A stretch of DNA of 64,000 nucleotides from contig JARYLR010000002.1 in NCBI GenBank assembly GCA_029907545.1, positions 1 to 64,000 of the forward strand, read 5' to 3'. The DNA is from Candidatus Bathyarchaeota archaeon. Lineage in GTDB: Archaea > Thermoproteota > Bathyarchaeia > Bathyarchaeales > Bathycorpusculaceae. How positions within the stretch are numbered: the stretch's first letter is position 1; every line of letters begins with the position of its first letter. The notes beneath the pieces were generated by a model. The model made no database searches. It had not been told where the DNA came from and saw only the letters and a program-made list of their open reading frames with translations. Made by a program: the position numbers and the translations under genes. Shown here one piece after another: positions 24,402 through 34,050 of this stretch.

Positions 24402-26819
24402 CTAAGAACTACTAAGCTGCAGTGGGCTCATTTTCTCCAGTTTTTCAGTCATCGTCTGCGCTACTTCAGCGAACTTGTCGCCTTCGATGTAGACAAGGTT
24501 AAACATTTCAAGTCTTTCTGGTTCGATGCCGTACTCCTTAAGCAGCATCTTGGCAAGTTCCACTTTCTTCTTTGCCTTGGGGCTTCCAACCTCGTAGTGG
24601 CATCCATCAGTCTTGCATCCTACAACCATGACCCCTTGAGCGCCTGCTTTGAAGGCTTCTAGGATCTGGTGGATTTGAAGGATGCCTGTGCAGGGGACTT
24701 TCATGACTCTTACGTTTGCAGGATACTCCAGCATAGCCATGCCTGAAGAATCAACAGCTGTGTGTCCACATTCTGAGCAGCAGATAGCGAGAATCAGCGG
24801 TTTTGATGTTCCGTTAACTGACATCAGAGCCTTCATCTGGGCAAGCATCTGGCTAGGTCTATAGTGCCTAAGCTCAATAGCATTGAGGGGACAGGTGCCT
24901 ACGCAGATGCCGCAGCCTTCGCATTGAAGCTCGGACACTTGAGCGACAAAGTGGTCTTCTCCTTTCTGAACAAGGCTTATTGCGCCGTATGGACAGGTAA
25001 CAGGGCAAAATTCGCAGTCACCGCAGTACTCATCATCTATCACGGCAGTTTTCTGATCCTTGACAATTTTGCCGGTAGAGAGAAACTTGGCAGCCTTCAG
25101 AGCGGCAGAGTGTGCATGCAGAGAAGAGGTTGGCGCATCCTTGGGAAAGGTTGCGCCTCCGCAGAGGAATATGCCTTTTCGCTTGGTCTCGGTGGGTCTA
25201 AGCTTGGCGTTGTATTCTTTGAAGAAGCCATCCTGCTCCAGCTCGATTCCAAGCATGCTAGCTAGCTCCTTCGTTCCCTGAGTAGGCACCATTGAAGTGG
25301 CAAGAACCACAAGGTCAGCTTCTAGTTCAAGAAACTTTCTGGAAACAGCGTCTTCAACGTCAACGATTAGCGTGTTGTCTTCAGGATCATGTGCGATCTC
25401 TGTGGGTCTGCCCTTGACGAATTTTATTCCCATGTCTCTTGCGCGTTCATAGTAGTATTCATGCTCTCTTCCCGTTGTTCTTATGTCTATGTAGCATATC
25501 GTCACATCGGTTTCCGGGTCAGCGGATTTCACCAGCATCGCGTTCTTAAGCGAAATCATGCAGCAGATGCTTGAGCACCACGGATTCCAACGTCTGTCAC
25601 GGGAACCGACACATTGAACGAAAACTATTCTCTTAGCTGGTTCTCTTGTCGAAGGCCTGATTATACTTCCGCCTGTTGGACCAAAGCAGTCTATCATTCT
25701 GGCAAGCTGAAGGTTAGTTACCACGTCTGGGTACTCGCCATAGTGGTACTCCTTGATCACGCTTGGATCATACTCTTCGAAGCCTGTGGCAACCACGATG
25801 GCGCCGACGTTAAGTGTCTTTTTCTCTGTTTTCTGGTCAAGCTCAACTGCCTTGGTGGGACAGACTTTCACGCATTTTTCACACTCGTGAAACTTGCATG
25901 CCTTTTCATCTATGACGTAGACGGGCGGATATACTTCTGGAATGTTAATGTAGATTGCTTTCCGTTTTTTCAGTTTCACATTATAATCATCTGGAACTTC
26001 CACAGGGCACACTTCTGCGCAGAGGTTGCAGCGGATGCATTTTTGCTCATCAACGTACCGTGGCTTTTTCTCTATCGTAACCCGATAATTGCCTGGCACT
26101 CCCTCTACTGCTGTGATCTTTGAGTTGGTTAGCACGTTGAGATTCTGGATCTCGGTGAATCCAGAGCGGTACACGCATTTTCTGGATGTGTGGGTTATGG
26201 ACTTGACGTCGGTTGAGGGTGCCTGAATGCAGATGGCGCAGTCGTCAGTTGGGAAGAATCTGCCAGCGCGAGAAGCTAAGCCGCCTAGGAACGGTTCTTT
26301 TTCCACTAGCTGAACTTCAAAGCCGAGTTCAGCCAGATCCTCTGCTGTTTGCATTCCTGCAATTCCGCCGCCGATAACTAAGATTGATTTGAGAGCAGGA
26401 AATTCCAGCTTCTCTAAGGGTTCCAGAAGCTTTGCTCTTTCGATAGCGGCTAGAAGCATGGCTTTTGCTTTGGCTGTGGCTTCTGCAGGCTTGTTCCTGT
26501 GAGGTCGCGCGCAGTGGTCTTCTAGGTCTATGACTTCTACCAGAAAGGGGTTAAGTCCAGCTTTTTCAACTGCCTTGACTATGTTTACTTCGCTTAGTTT
26601 CGGAAGTCTTTCGGCGACGACCACCCGATTGAGTTTCTTCGTTTTAACCGCGTTAACGATGGCTTTCAGCCCGTCGCCTCGCCAGAACTCTTTTGCTCTT
26701 TCGACGAGAACTACTTTTGCCACGTTCTTTGCGAAGCTCGCCAAAGCATCATAGTCCAGTACCTTGGAGGACTGGTTTCCGCCTTCTGACAGGAATACTC
26801 CAACTTTTGGTTCATCCAT
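24402..26819 (-). CDS. hdrA: HdrA-MvhD fusion, copy 2, N-terminal cluster ligands lost
   Basis: An 805-residue protein: thioredoxin-like domain (1-140), FAD domain (GGGIAGMQTA near 148-157) with inserted ferredoxin motifs (CIRCNLCAEVCP and an atypically spaced CKFHECEKCVKVCP), two C-terminal 4Fe-4S motifs (CGDCEFCPVTCP, CEGCGICVGTCP), then a fused MvhD domain (about 670-805; CCSECG, VPCTGI, VGCKTDGCHY). Against the other HdrA, the N-terminal cluster cysteines are replaced (Ser11, Gly13, Trp46, Arg71) in a gap-free stretch, while a later Cys103 is kept. The N-terminal FeS cluster is therefore probably absent. The fusion removes the need for a free MvhD. Confidence 0.9.
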   Translation of the reverse strand: MDEPKVGVFLSEGGNQSSKVLDYDALASFAKNVAKVVLVERAKEFWRGDGLKAIVNAVKTKKLNRVVVAERLPKLSEVNIVKAVEKAGLNPFLVEVIDLEDHCARPHRNKPAEATAKAKAMLLAAIERAKLLEPLEKLEFPALKSILVIGGGIAGMQTAEDLAELGFEVQLVEKEPFLGGLASRAGRFFPTDDCAICIQAPSTDVKSITHTSRKCVYRSGFTEIQNLNVLTNSKITAVEGVPGNYRVTIEKKPRYVDEQKCIRCNLCAEVCPVEVPDDYNVKLKKRKAIYINIPEVYPPVYVIDEKACKFHECEKCVKVCPTKAVELDQKTEKKTLNVGAIVVATGFEEYDPSVIKEYHYGEYPDVVTNLQLARMIDCFGPTGGSIIRPSTREPAKRIVFVQCVGSRDRRWNPWCSSICCMISLKNAMLVKSADPETDVTICYIDIRTTGREHEYYYERARDMGIKFVKGRPTEIAHDPEDNTLIVDVEDAVSRKFLELEADLVVLATSMVPTQGTKELASMLGIELEQDGFFKEYNAKLRPTETKRKGIFLCGGATFPKDAPTSSLHAHSAALKAAKFLSTGKIVKDQKTAVIDDEYCGDCEFCPVTCPYGAISLVQKGEDHFVAQVSELQCEGCGICVGTCPLNAIELRHYRPSQMLAQMKALMSVNGTSKPLILAICCSECGHTAVDSSGMAMLEYPANVRVMKVPCTGILQIHQILEAFKAGAQGVMVVGCKTDGCHYEVGSPKAKKKVELAKMLLKEYGIEPERLEMFNLVYIEGDKFAEVAQTMTEKLEKMSPLQLSSS

Positions 26820-26830
26820 ACGTGATCCCT

Positions 26831-28288
26831 CTATCTTCTCACCGTTTTTACAAGATGCTTTTCGCAGTCGTATATGTTAACTTCCAGCGGTATTTCCCCG
26901 ACAGCAAAGTGAGTGGCGCATGCGAAGCATGGATCGTATGCGCGGAACGCCATCTCCACCATGTTGAGCAATCCGTCAGATACCTTGCCCTTATGAATAA
27001 GCCCTTTCGCCGCATTCTTAATTGACATGCAAATGCCAGGCGCGTTATGCGTGGTAGCAACAATCAAGTTAACTTTCTTGGCTAAGGCTTTCTCATCAAG
27101 CTGATAATGGTGGATCAGCGTGCCTCTAGCTGCCTCGACTATGCCAACTCCTTCGCCAGGTTTTCCAGGCGTGTTTTTTATGTCTTTTCGCGTAATGTCC
27201 TTGTCCGTGATAAGCTCAAGTGCACGTTCAGCCGCATAAAGCAATTCGATGAGTCTGGCCCAGTGATATGCAAGCGTGTTGTGAACAGGTTTTCCGCCTA
27301 AAATCTTGTACATTTTCTCGTATTCTTTCTGCGCTCCCGGCGTGGCCATGCCGTCTGCCGCATTGAGTCTTCCAAGTGGACCTACACGGTAGATGCCGCT
27401 TTTGTCTCCGTCAACCAGTCCTTTCCAGCCCACTTTCTTAAGGTAGGGAAGCTTGACATACGTCCACGGCTCGACATGCTCCTCGATAATGTCTAGGTAT
27501 TCTTTGGGACTAAATTTCACGTATTCTTTTCCTTGAGGGTCTACGACTCTGACTTTGCCGTCGTAGAAGTTCACCTTGTTGTTCTTATCAACCAGTCCCA
27601 TGTAGTACGTGTTCAGAACGTAGGGCGCGCTCTTGACCAAGTTGACGTAATCAGCATTTTTGAGAACTATGTCCTCGAAAAGCTTCAGCGAGAATCCAGC
27701 GAAATTCACGCAACTCTTGACCATCTCCTCTATTTCTCTTCTGTCCTCTTCAGATAGGGCTTTAGCAATGCCGCCGGGGATGCAGGCGCTAACTGGGTGT
27801 GTTGGTCGTCCGCCAAGGATGCCTGTTATCTTTTGCCCATAAGCTCTGTGTTTGATGACTTCTTTGCCTATGTCTAGGCCGGCTTTTTCTATGACTCCAA
27901 GCACGTTTCTTTTTGCGGCTGGAGCGTCTGGCCCTACGACGAAGTCTGGTCCTCCTAGGAAGTAGAAGTGCAGTATGTGGTCGTAGATGTAGTATGCGAC
28001 GTATTCGAGTTCTCTAAGTTTCTTGGCGGTTTTGGTGGGTTCCACGTTGAAAGCGGCATCCAGAGCCTTTGCGCTTGCCATGTGGTGCGCGACTGGGCAG
28101 ACTCCGCAGATTCTGGTTGTAATTATGGGCAGATCTTCGGCTCTTCTTCCTTCGCAGAATTTTTCGAAGCCTCTAAGTTCAGGAACTTGGAAGTAGACGT
28201 TCTCTACCTCGCCTTGATTGTCGAGGAATATGGTTATTTTTCCGTGACCTTCAAGTCGCGTAATTGGGTCTATGACTACTTCTTTCAT
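26831..28288 (-). CDS. mvhA: F420-non-reducing NiFe hydrogenase large subunit (MvhA-like), copy 2
   Basis: A 485-residue NiFe large subunit strongly similar to copy 1. Metal motifs are RICGVCPVAHH (Cys61, Cys64) and DPCFACATH (Cys454, Cys457, His460), followed by a 25-residue cleavable tail. It overlaps the small subunit gene by 4 bases. No maturation protease gene is attached to this operon, so the one at 9462-10004 may serve both. Confidence 0.95.
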   Translation of the reverse strand: MKEVVIDPITRLEGHGKITIFLDNQGEVENVYFQVPELRGFEKFCEGRRAEDLPIITTRICGVCPVAHHMASAKALDAAFNVEPTKTAKKLRELEYVAYYIYDHILHFYFLGGPDFVVGPDAPAAKRNVLGVIEKAGLDIGKEVIKHRAYGQKITGILGGRPTHPVSACIPGGIAKALSEEDRREIEEMVKSCVNFAGFSLKLFEDIVLKNADYVNLVKSAPYVLNTYYMGLVDKNNKVNFYDGKVRVVDPQGKEYVKFSPKEYLDIIEEHVEPWTYVKLPYLKKVGWKGLVDGDKSGIYRVGPLGRLNAADGMATPGAQKEYEKMYKILGGKPVHNTLAYHWARLIELLYAAERALELITDKDITRKDIKNTPGKPGEGVGIVEAARGTLIHHYQLDEKALAKKVNLIVATTHNAPGICMSIKNAAKGLIHKGKVSDGLLNMVEMAFRAYDPCFACATHFAVGEIPLEVNIYDCEKHLVKTVRR

Positions 28289-29223
28289 TTCATTACCTTC
28301 CTTTTCAATATGGAATTGGCAAGAGAATACTTGTAGAAAGTTCCCACAGGGTCAACAACCTGTTCAATGACGGCTGGATCAGTTGCAATAGAAGCCATCG
28401 CGCTGACTATCGCTGCACCTTGATCAGCCACACGTGGACCTGGACCGCCGCAGCCGGTGCAAGGTATGTTCACTTTGGGACATTGTGCCCCGCAGCCTGA
28501 GCGTGTGGCTGGACCCATGCAGATCACGCCTTGGTCCCAGAAGCATGTTTTGAAGTCATCTTCAATTTCGTAAATTCTTCTTATCTGTGATAGTTTTCTG
28601 TCCATTTTCTCTCTTGGGCATTCATCGCAGATTGACTTGTTCGGGAGCAAGCTTGATCCTTTTGGAGGAAGTTTGCCACTTAATACGGCTTCAAAGGCTT
28701 GCACTATGTTTGGAATTGGCGGGGGACAGCCTGAGAGGAAATAGTCTACATCAACTGTTTGAGCCAGTGTTTTCACGGTGTCATAGAACTCTGGGAGTTC
28801 AAGTTCGCCTTCTTTGACTTTAAGTGAAGTCTGAGGAGTAACCTTGTCCGGGTTTCTTGTAGAGGGGGTTTCAAGGTAAGCTCTTTCAAAGATTGTTTTT
28901 CTGTCCCACAGGTTTGCAAGACCCTTAACGCATCCGTCGTTTGCACATGAGCCGAAGGCTACTAGGATTTTGGATTTTGCTCTAAGGAGCTTGGCAATCC
29001 GCTCGTTTTCCGCTGTCCTGATTGCGCCGTTGAAGAAGCATACGTCTATGCTCTTGTCGGCCATGGCTTCAACGTCCTTATATTTCATGTCGATGGCCAC
29101 TGGCCAGAAGACTATGTCTACTTTGGCGACTATGTCTAGGATTTTTTCGTTTACGTCTAGAACTGCTATTTCGCAGCCTCCGCAACTTGCTGCCCAGTAG
29201 AAGGCGACTTTAAGCTTCTCCAT
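28285..29223 (-). CDS. mvhG: NiFe hydrogenase small subunit (MvhG-like), copy 2
   Basis: A 312-residue small subunit: YWAASCGGCE at the start, GSCANDGC, SGCPPP, and SGCGAQCPKVNIPCTGCGG near the end for the FeS clusters. It starts the second Mvh/Hdr operon. It lacks a Tat signal, as expected of a cytoplasmic bidirectional or bifurcating complex. The start is supported by alignment with copy 1. Confidence 0.93.
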   Translation of the reverse strand: MEKLKVAFYWAASCGGCEIAVLDVNEKILDIVAKVDIVFWPVAIDMKYKDVEAMADKSIDVCFFNGAIRTAENERIAKLLRAKSKILVAFGSCANDGCVKGLANLWDRKTIFERAYLETPSTRNPDKVTPQTSLKVKEGELELPEFYDTVKTLAQTVDVDYFLSGCPPPIPNIVQAFEAVLSGKLPPKGSSLLPNKSICDECPREKMDRKLSQIRRIYEIEDDFKTCFWDQGVICMGPATRSGCGAQCPKVNIPCTGCGGPGPRVADQGAAIVSAMASIATDPAVIEQVVDPVGTFYKYSLANSILKRKVMK

Positions 29224-29377
29224 CCTTTCTCACCAGTTTGAAACCTTTGAGAATTATTGATTAAGGAAAGGTAATGGAGGATTCTTGAATTTAAGTTTAG
29301 CCATTATGAAGAACCGAAAAATATGAATCAAGATTGAGCTACATGTAACATATCAGGCCTTCCTCAACCCATAGTGA

Positions 29378-32263
29378 TCATTGGCTCGCGGCGGAAAGCG
29401 TGCCTGATTCTTTTTCCTTATGTTCCAGCGGAGCAAGTTCATCAAGTGTTTGAGACGGTTTAAGGGCTTCCATTTCTGTACGCTGTTTTTCCCCTTCTTC
29501 CCTCAAGTTTAGCACGCCTTTTGCGGTGCCGTCCTCCATGTACGTAATTACAAAGCCCATTTTCTTCATCATATTTATCGCTCTATAGTTGTCAGGCAAC
29601 ATTATCGCGTAGAGAGTTTCCAGCTTCATGTCCTTGCAGATTTCAATCGCGTAGTCAACAAGCTTCGTGCCTAAACCCAAGCCCTGCCAAGCATCAGCAA
29701 CTATGAAGGCGATTTCGCCTGATTTTCCGTCGGGGTCTATGCTGACTCTGACGACGCCTAAAATTTTTCTCTTGCCATTCTCTGTTAGCTCTGGAACGAT
29801 AGCTATCTCGCGGTCGTAGTCAATGTTGCAGTATCTTACACGAGTCTCGTGAGGCGTGTCTTTTATTATCTGGAAGAACCTGTAGCGAATGGATTCTTCA
29901 GAGAAGTTCTGGAACATCTCAAGCCATAGAGGCTCATCTTCAGGCTTTATAGGTCTAAGCAGTACTGTTCGCCCGTCGCGCATCTTCCACAGGGTTTCAT
30001 ACTTCCTCGGATACGGCGTTATCACCAAATGCTCATGAGGCTCAAACTTCCTAAAGACACGTTGCTTGTCGATTACTATGCGGGCATCAATAGCACATGC
30101 CTCTTTCTCATCTATAAATAAGGGGTTAATGTCAACCTCTCTGATCTGGGGAAAGTCGACAAGCATCTGACTAAAAAGCACCATAATTTCCTCAAGAAGT
30201 TTAAGGTTGGCAGGCGGCACGTTCCTGTAGCCCCTGAGAAGCTGATACACCTTTGTCTCTTCCATTATCCTCCTCACAAGTGTCTGATTCAGCGGAGGAA
30301 GACCTAAAGAAAAGTCCTTGAAAAGCTCGACTCCGACGCCGCCCATACCGAAGACTATAACTGGCCCGAACAGCGGGTCTGTTTTGGCTCCAAGAATAAC
30401 TTCGTAGCCTCGCTTCTCCACCATTTGCTGGACTGTGACGCCTAGAATTTCTGCATTTGGATTGTATTCTTTGGCTCTCTGCATTATGAGGCTGTAGGCT
30501 TCGCGGAGCTGTGCCTCGCTGGTTATGTTAAGTATCACTCCGCCAGCTTCGGTCTTATGCACAATCTGCGGAGAAAGAATCTTCAGCACAACAGGATAAC
30601 CTATCTCAGACGCCTTAGCAACCGCTTCCTCAACGCTTCTAGCAACCCTTGTCTTAGCCACGGGGAAGCTGTAGTATTCTAGAAAAGTTTTGGATTCGGC
30701 TTCGTTCAAAACCTCTCGGTTCTCTTTAGCCACATTCTGCATTATCACCATCAGCGGCCGCTTAGGCGGAGCAACATCAACGGGCAGCTCCTCAGGCGTC
30801 TGATAAAGAAGTTCCAAGTTACTCCTATACTGATACATGTACATGTATGTTTTCACCGCCTGCTCAGGCGTCGAGTATGTTGGAATGTTGCTCTGAACGA
30901 AAATCCGGTTAGCTTCCTCAACTGCGCCGTAACCCATGAACGAGGTTAGAATAGTCTTATTCTGGTACGGCTTGCTTCTGACAAGTTCAGCAATGCTTCT
31001 AGCGATTTCAACTGGCTCGCCAACGGCTTGAGCCGTGTAGATGATAAGTAAGCCATCAACGTTTCGGTCATTCAAGCAAGCCTCGACCACCGCTTTGTAT
31101 CGGTCGGCTTTCGCATCTCCGAGAATGTCAACAGGGTTACCGTGGCTCCAAAAATGCGGCAAAACACTATTCAAGGTCTCAATAGTTTCTGGGCTTAACT
31201 GAGCCACTTTGCCTCCTCTCGCTACGATAGCGTCGGTAGCCATAACTCCTGGACCACCGGCATTCGTGACTATCGCAAGATTAGGCCCTTTTGGCAAGGG
31301 CTGCGTTCCCAGCACTTCGGCGCAGTTGAACAGGTCTGCGATTTCTTCCACTCTGACGATTCCTGCACGCTTGAAGGCTTTGTCGTAGATGATGTCTTCT
31401 CCGGTCATTGAGCCCGTGTGCGAAGCCGCTGCCTTTGCGCTTTCTCCGAATTTTCCGGCTTTGACAACAATTATGGGTTTTGTGCGGGCAAAGTGTCGTG
31501 CAGCGCTCATGAATTTTCTAGCGTTTGTCAACCCTTCGATGTACATGAGTATTGACTTGGTTTTGGGGTCGGTTCCAAAATAGTCTATGAGGTCTCCGAA
31601 GTCTACGTCAATCATTGAGCCGACTGAAACGAAGTTGCTGAACCCTATGTTCTCGTGGATTGCCCAGTCCAGAATCGCCGAGCCTAACGCTCCGCTCTGG
31701 GAGATGAATGCGATGTTGCCTGGCTTAGGGACGCGGTTTATGAAAGTCGCGTTGAGGTTGACGGCTGGACGTATTATGCCGAGGCAGTTGGGTCCAATTA
31801 TGCGGAGACTGTACTTCTTCTTTATCTCGGTGATCTGGTCCTCGAGGGCTTTGCCTTCTTCGCCTATTTCCTTAAAACCAGCAGAAATTATGACAAGCCC
31901 AAGTATTCCAGCTTTTCCGCATTGCTCAACGATCTGCAGAACAGTTTTTGCAGGCGTAGCTATCACGGCGAGGTCCACGGGTTCGCCTATTTGCTCCACG
32001 TTCTGGTAGGCCTTGTATCCTAGAATTTCGGGCTTGCGGATGTTGACAGGATAGATTTTGCCTTCAAACTTTAGATCGATAAGGTTTTTCATCAGTGTAT
32101 AGCCAACGGTGCCTTCTTCGTCGCTGGCGCCGACGATGGCTACGCTTTTGGGATTGAAGATCTTGTCAAGGTTAAGGGTTACCAATGTGTGACCGTCCGG
32201 ATATGGTGTTGAGTTTAGCGGGAAAATTAAGCTTTGCGACTTGAGACTACACCTTGAGTCCAA
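29378..32263 (-). CDS. ADP-forming acyl-CoA synthetase fused to a GNAT domain
   Basis: A 961-residue protein with the order CoA-binding (about 30-170), succinyl-CoA-ligase-like (170-330), ATP-grasp (about 515-740) and GNAT (765-930; RPIKPEDEPLW, QGLGLGTKLVD). The layout equals that of bacterial protein acetyltransferase Pat/YfiQ, but the phosphohistidine site SHTGS (His282) is kept, so ADP-forming acetate/acyl-CoA ligase activity, giving ATP, is plausible. The start is uncertain: homology begins near LNLDKIFNPKSVAIVG, and TTG at 32185 is an alternative. It is not in the hdr operon but would fit energy conservation from acetyl-CoA. Confidence 0.85.
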   Translation of the reverse strand: MDSRCSLKSQSLIFPLNSTPYPDGHTLVTLNLDKIFNPKSVAIVGASDEEGTVGYTLMKNLIDLKFEGKIYPVNIRKPEILGYKAYQNVEQIGEPVDLAVIATPAKTVLQIVEQCGKAGILGLVIISAGFKEIGEEGKALEDQITEIKKKYSLRIIGPNCLGIIRPAVNLNATFINRVPKPGNIAFISQSGALGSAILDWAIHENIGFSNFVSVGSMIDVDFGDLIDYFGTDPKTKSILMYIEGLTNARKFMSAARHFARTKPIIVVKAGKFGESAKAAASHTGSMTGEDIIYDKAFKRAGIVRVEEIADLFNCAEVLGTQPLPKGPNLAIVTNAGGPGVMATDAIVARGGKVAQLSPETIETLNSVLPHFWSHGNPVDILGDAKADRYKAVVEACLNDRNVDGLLIIYTAQAVGEPVEIARSIAELVRSKPYQNKTILTSFMGYGAVEEANRIFVQSNIPTYSTPEQAVKTYMYMYQYRSNLELLYQTPEELPVDVAPPKRPLMVIMQNVAKENREVLNEAESKTFLEYYSFPVAKTRVARSVEEAVAKASEIGYPVVLKILSPQIVHKTEAGGVILNITSEAQLREAYSLIMQRAKEYNPNAEILGVTVQQMVEKRGYEVILGAKTDPLFGPVIVFGMGGVGVELFKDFSLGLPPLNQTLVRRIMEETKVYQLLRGYRNVPPANLKLLEEIMVLFSQMLVDFPQIREVDINPLFIDEKEACAIDARIVIDKQRVFRKFEPHEHLVITPYPRKYETLWKMRDGRTVLLRPIKPEDEPLWLEMFQNFSEESIRYRFFQIIKDTPHETRVRYCNIDYDREIAIVPELTENGKRKILGVVRVSIDPDGKSGEIAFIVADAWQGLGLGTKLVDYAIEICKDMKLETLYAIMLPDNYRAINMMKKMGFVITYMEDGTAKGVLNLREEGEKQRTEMEALKPSQTLDELAPLEHKEKESGTLSAASQ

Positions 32264-32347
32264 GAAAGGTTTCCCCTAAAAGAGGGGCAAACTAGGGTCT
32301 GCTACGCTTTTATATCGGCTGCTTTTAAGGAAAACAGGGGCGGAAAG

Positions 32348-33267
32348 TTGAAACCTGAAATTGCGGTTGCTATTCCTCTTCTTTGCCTTGTTCTCTTCGC
32401 AGGAACGCCAATAAGCAAAAGTTCACATAAGATGCTTGGTGCTCAGAGTTTCTTGCTTTCGCTTTACAGACGGAAATAGGGCTTTGCGTGGAATATGAAG
32501 GAAGTAACAGTGTCTGGGTTACTCATGACAATCTGTTAGCCGGATATGCTTTGGAACAGTGGAACAGAACGATCGCAGACAACATCACTTCCACAGTGAA
32601 ACACCTTGCTGGCGAATATGACTTGGCTTGCAACTCTGAAAACGTGCCCATAGACACGAGAGCTGAAATCCTCTTAGGATACAATGCTCATGCGCTAAAT
32701 GAGACCAGCATGAGATTAGTTGACCCTTCTTATCATGGCTACGCCTTGTGCAATGAAGAAGCCGCAAACAAGGCTTTCGAGGATTGGATGAATTATACTG
32801 ATTTGGTCATATACCAAGCATTAATCGAGTGGAGAAAACAGAATTACACGTACGCAGATCAATTGTACGACATGGCGAAAAAGTTTTGGGATGGGAAAGG
32901 ATTCAACGACAAAGCCGCGCGACTCCATGGGTATTACGACGTTTACAAACTTGGCTTATTTTGCTATCTTAACCGTATGATGGGAAAGGGATATTTCGAG
33001 TTCGAAGAGGCATTAGTCGAAAGAGCTTGGAGTTGTCAAACGTCAAAGGGCGGATTTCTAACAGAGTACTATGGAAACGGCTCCATTCCAAATGGAACGA
33101 AAGCAAATTGCGAAACAACTGCAATAATGCTTGTTGCTAACGTGCCAGAAGCAGTAGCAGGAAACTGTGAAGACCGTTGGTGGCTGGATCCAAAGACTTT
33201 CGTAATTGCTGTTGAGGCAGCCATAATTATTGCTTTGGCGGTGAAATGTGTTTTTAGACGTCGCTAG
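32348..33267 (+). CDS. Secreted, C-terminally anchored protein (frameshifted near its signal peptide)
   Basis: A signal peptide is readable from TTG at 32348 (hydrophobic IAVAIPLLCLVLFAG), but that frame stops at 32477. The mature domain is open in another frame from 32431 (DAWCSEFLAFALQTEIGLCVEY) to 33267. One extra base near 32429 would join them, so a one-base deletion or sequencing error is likely. The mature part (about 270 residues) is helical and rich in Trp, Tyr and Asn-x-Thr/Ser sites. One membrane span near the end precedes RRR. No family is recognised; a helical repeat-type surface domain is possible. Without the signal, the shorter frame from GTG at 32488 would be cytoplasmic. Confidence 0.6.
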
Positions 33268-33391
33268 CCTTCTGCCTTATTTCCCTCTATGCGTTGGTAA
33301 TTACTCCCTTTTTGTTATTTATGCTTGTGTCTGTGACTAACCCTTTCAAGGCATGGGACAAGCGGAAAATCTTGGTTAACGTTTCTTGCTT

Positions 33392-34004
33392 TCAGTAGCC
33401 TTTGATGGTGCAGTGCTTCTTGATGTATTCGTCAAGTTTGTTGCCAAGCGTCTTCTTCAGCAGATCCGCTCTGATCTGGAGATACTCGTCTCGGAGAATA
33501 TCGAAGTAGAAGCGATCCCATTTTCTTCCGTTCACGAACGCTGATTGTCTTGTCACCCCGCTTTTCTTGAAGCCGCAGGCGACCAGAGCCTTATGGGCGC
33601 GTTCATTATATTCAACACTTGAGGCTTCGCAGCGGTCGGCGTTAAGCTGATTGAAAGCCATCTCCAGCAGGGCTACAGTGATCTGTGTTCCAAGTCCTTT
33701 GCCCCAGAGCCCTTTCTTGCCGATGTATGTTCCGATGTCGACGGTTTTCACGTTTGCCCAAGCATGCTGCTCGAGCCGAGCGCCCCATGGGCTCTTTGGA
33801 CTCGGCAAGTTCAACAAGGAAGTGAATTTGTTTTTCGTCTTTAAGCCATTCCTCGTACTGCTGTTCCAGCTGAGCCATGCTCGCGAAGTTCATGGGGTAG
33901 TTTCTGGAGTACATGATTACCTCAAAGTCGTTCTCCCATTCGTGAAACACTTGAAGGTCTTCTTTCTCGAATGGCCTGAACCTGACATCTCCGAATTCGA
34001 ACAA
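33392..34004 (-). pseudogene. GNAT acetyltransferase split by a frameshift
   Basis: Two overlapping frames make one GNAT protein of the RimJ/RimL type. The N-terminal half (34004 downward) reads FGDVRFRPFEKEDLQVFHEWEND; the second half (from about 33790 down to 33392) reads TVDIGTYIGKKGLWGKGLGTQI with the acetyl-CoA loop and VACGFKKSGV. Removing one base in the CCCC run at 33784-33787 joins them exactly (MGARLEQHAWAN). It is either a recent mutation or an assembly error. Substrate unknown. Confidence 0.7.
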
Positions 34005-34050
34005 GGGTTTTCACCTTGGATTTATAGTTGGCTGGTGCTGCCTATTAACT

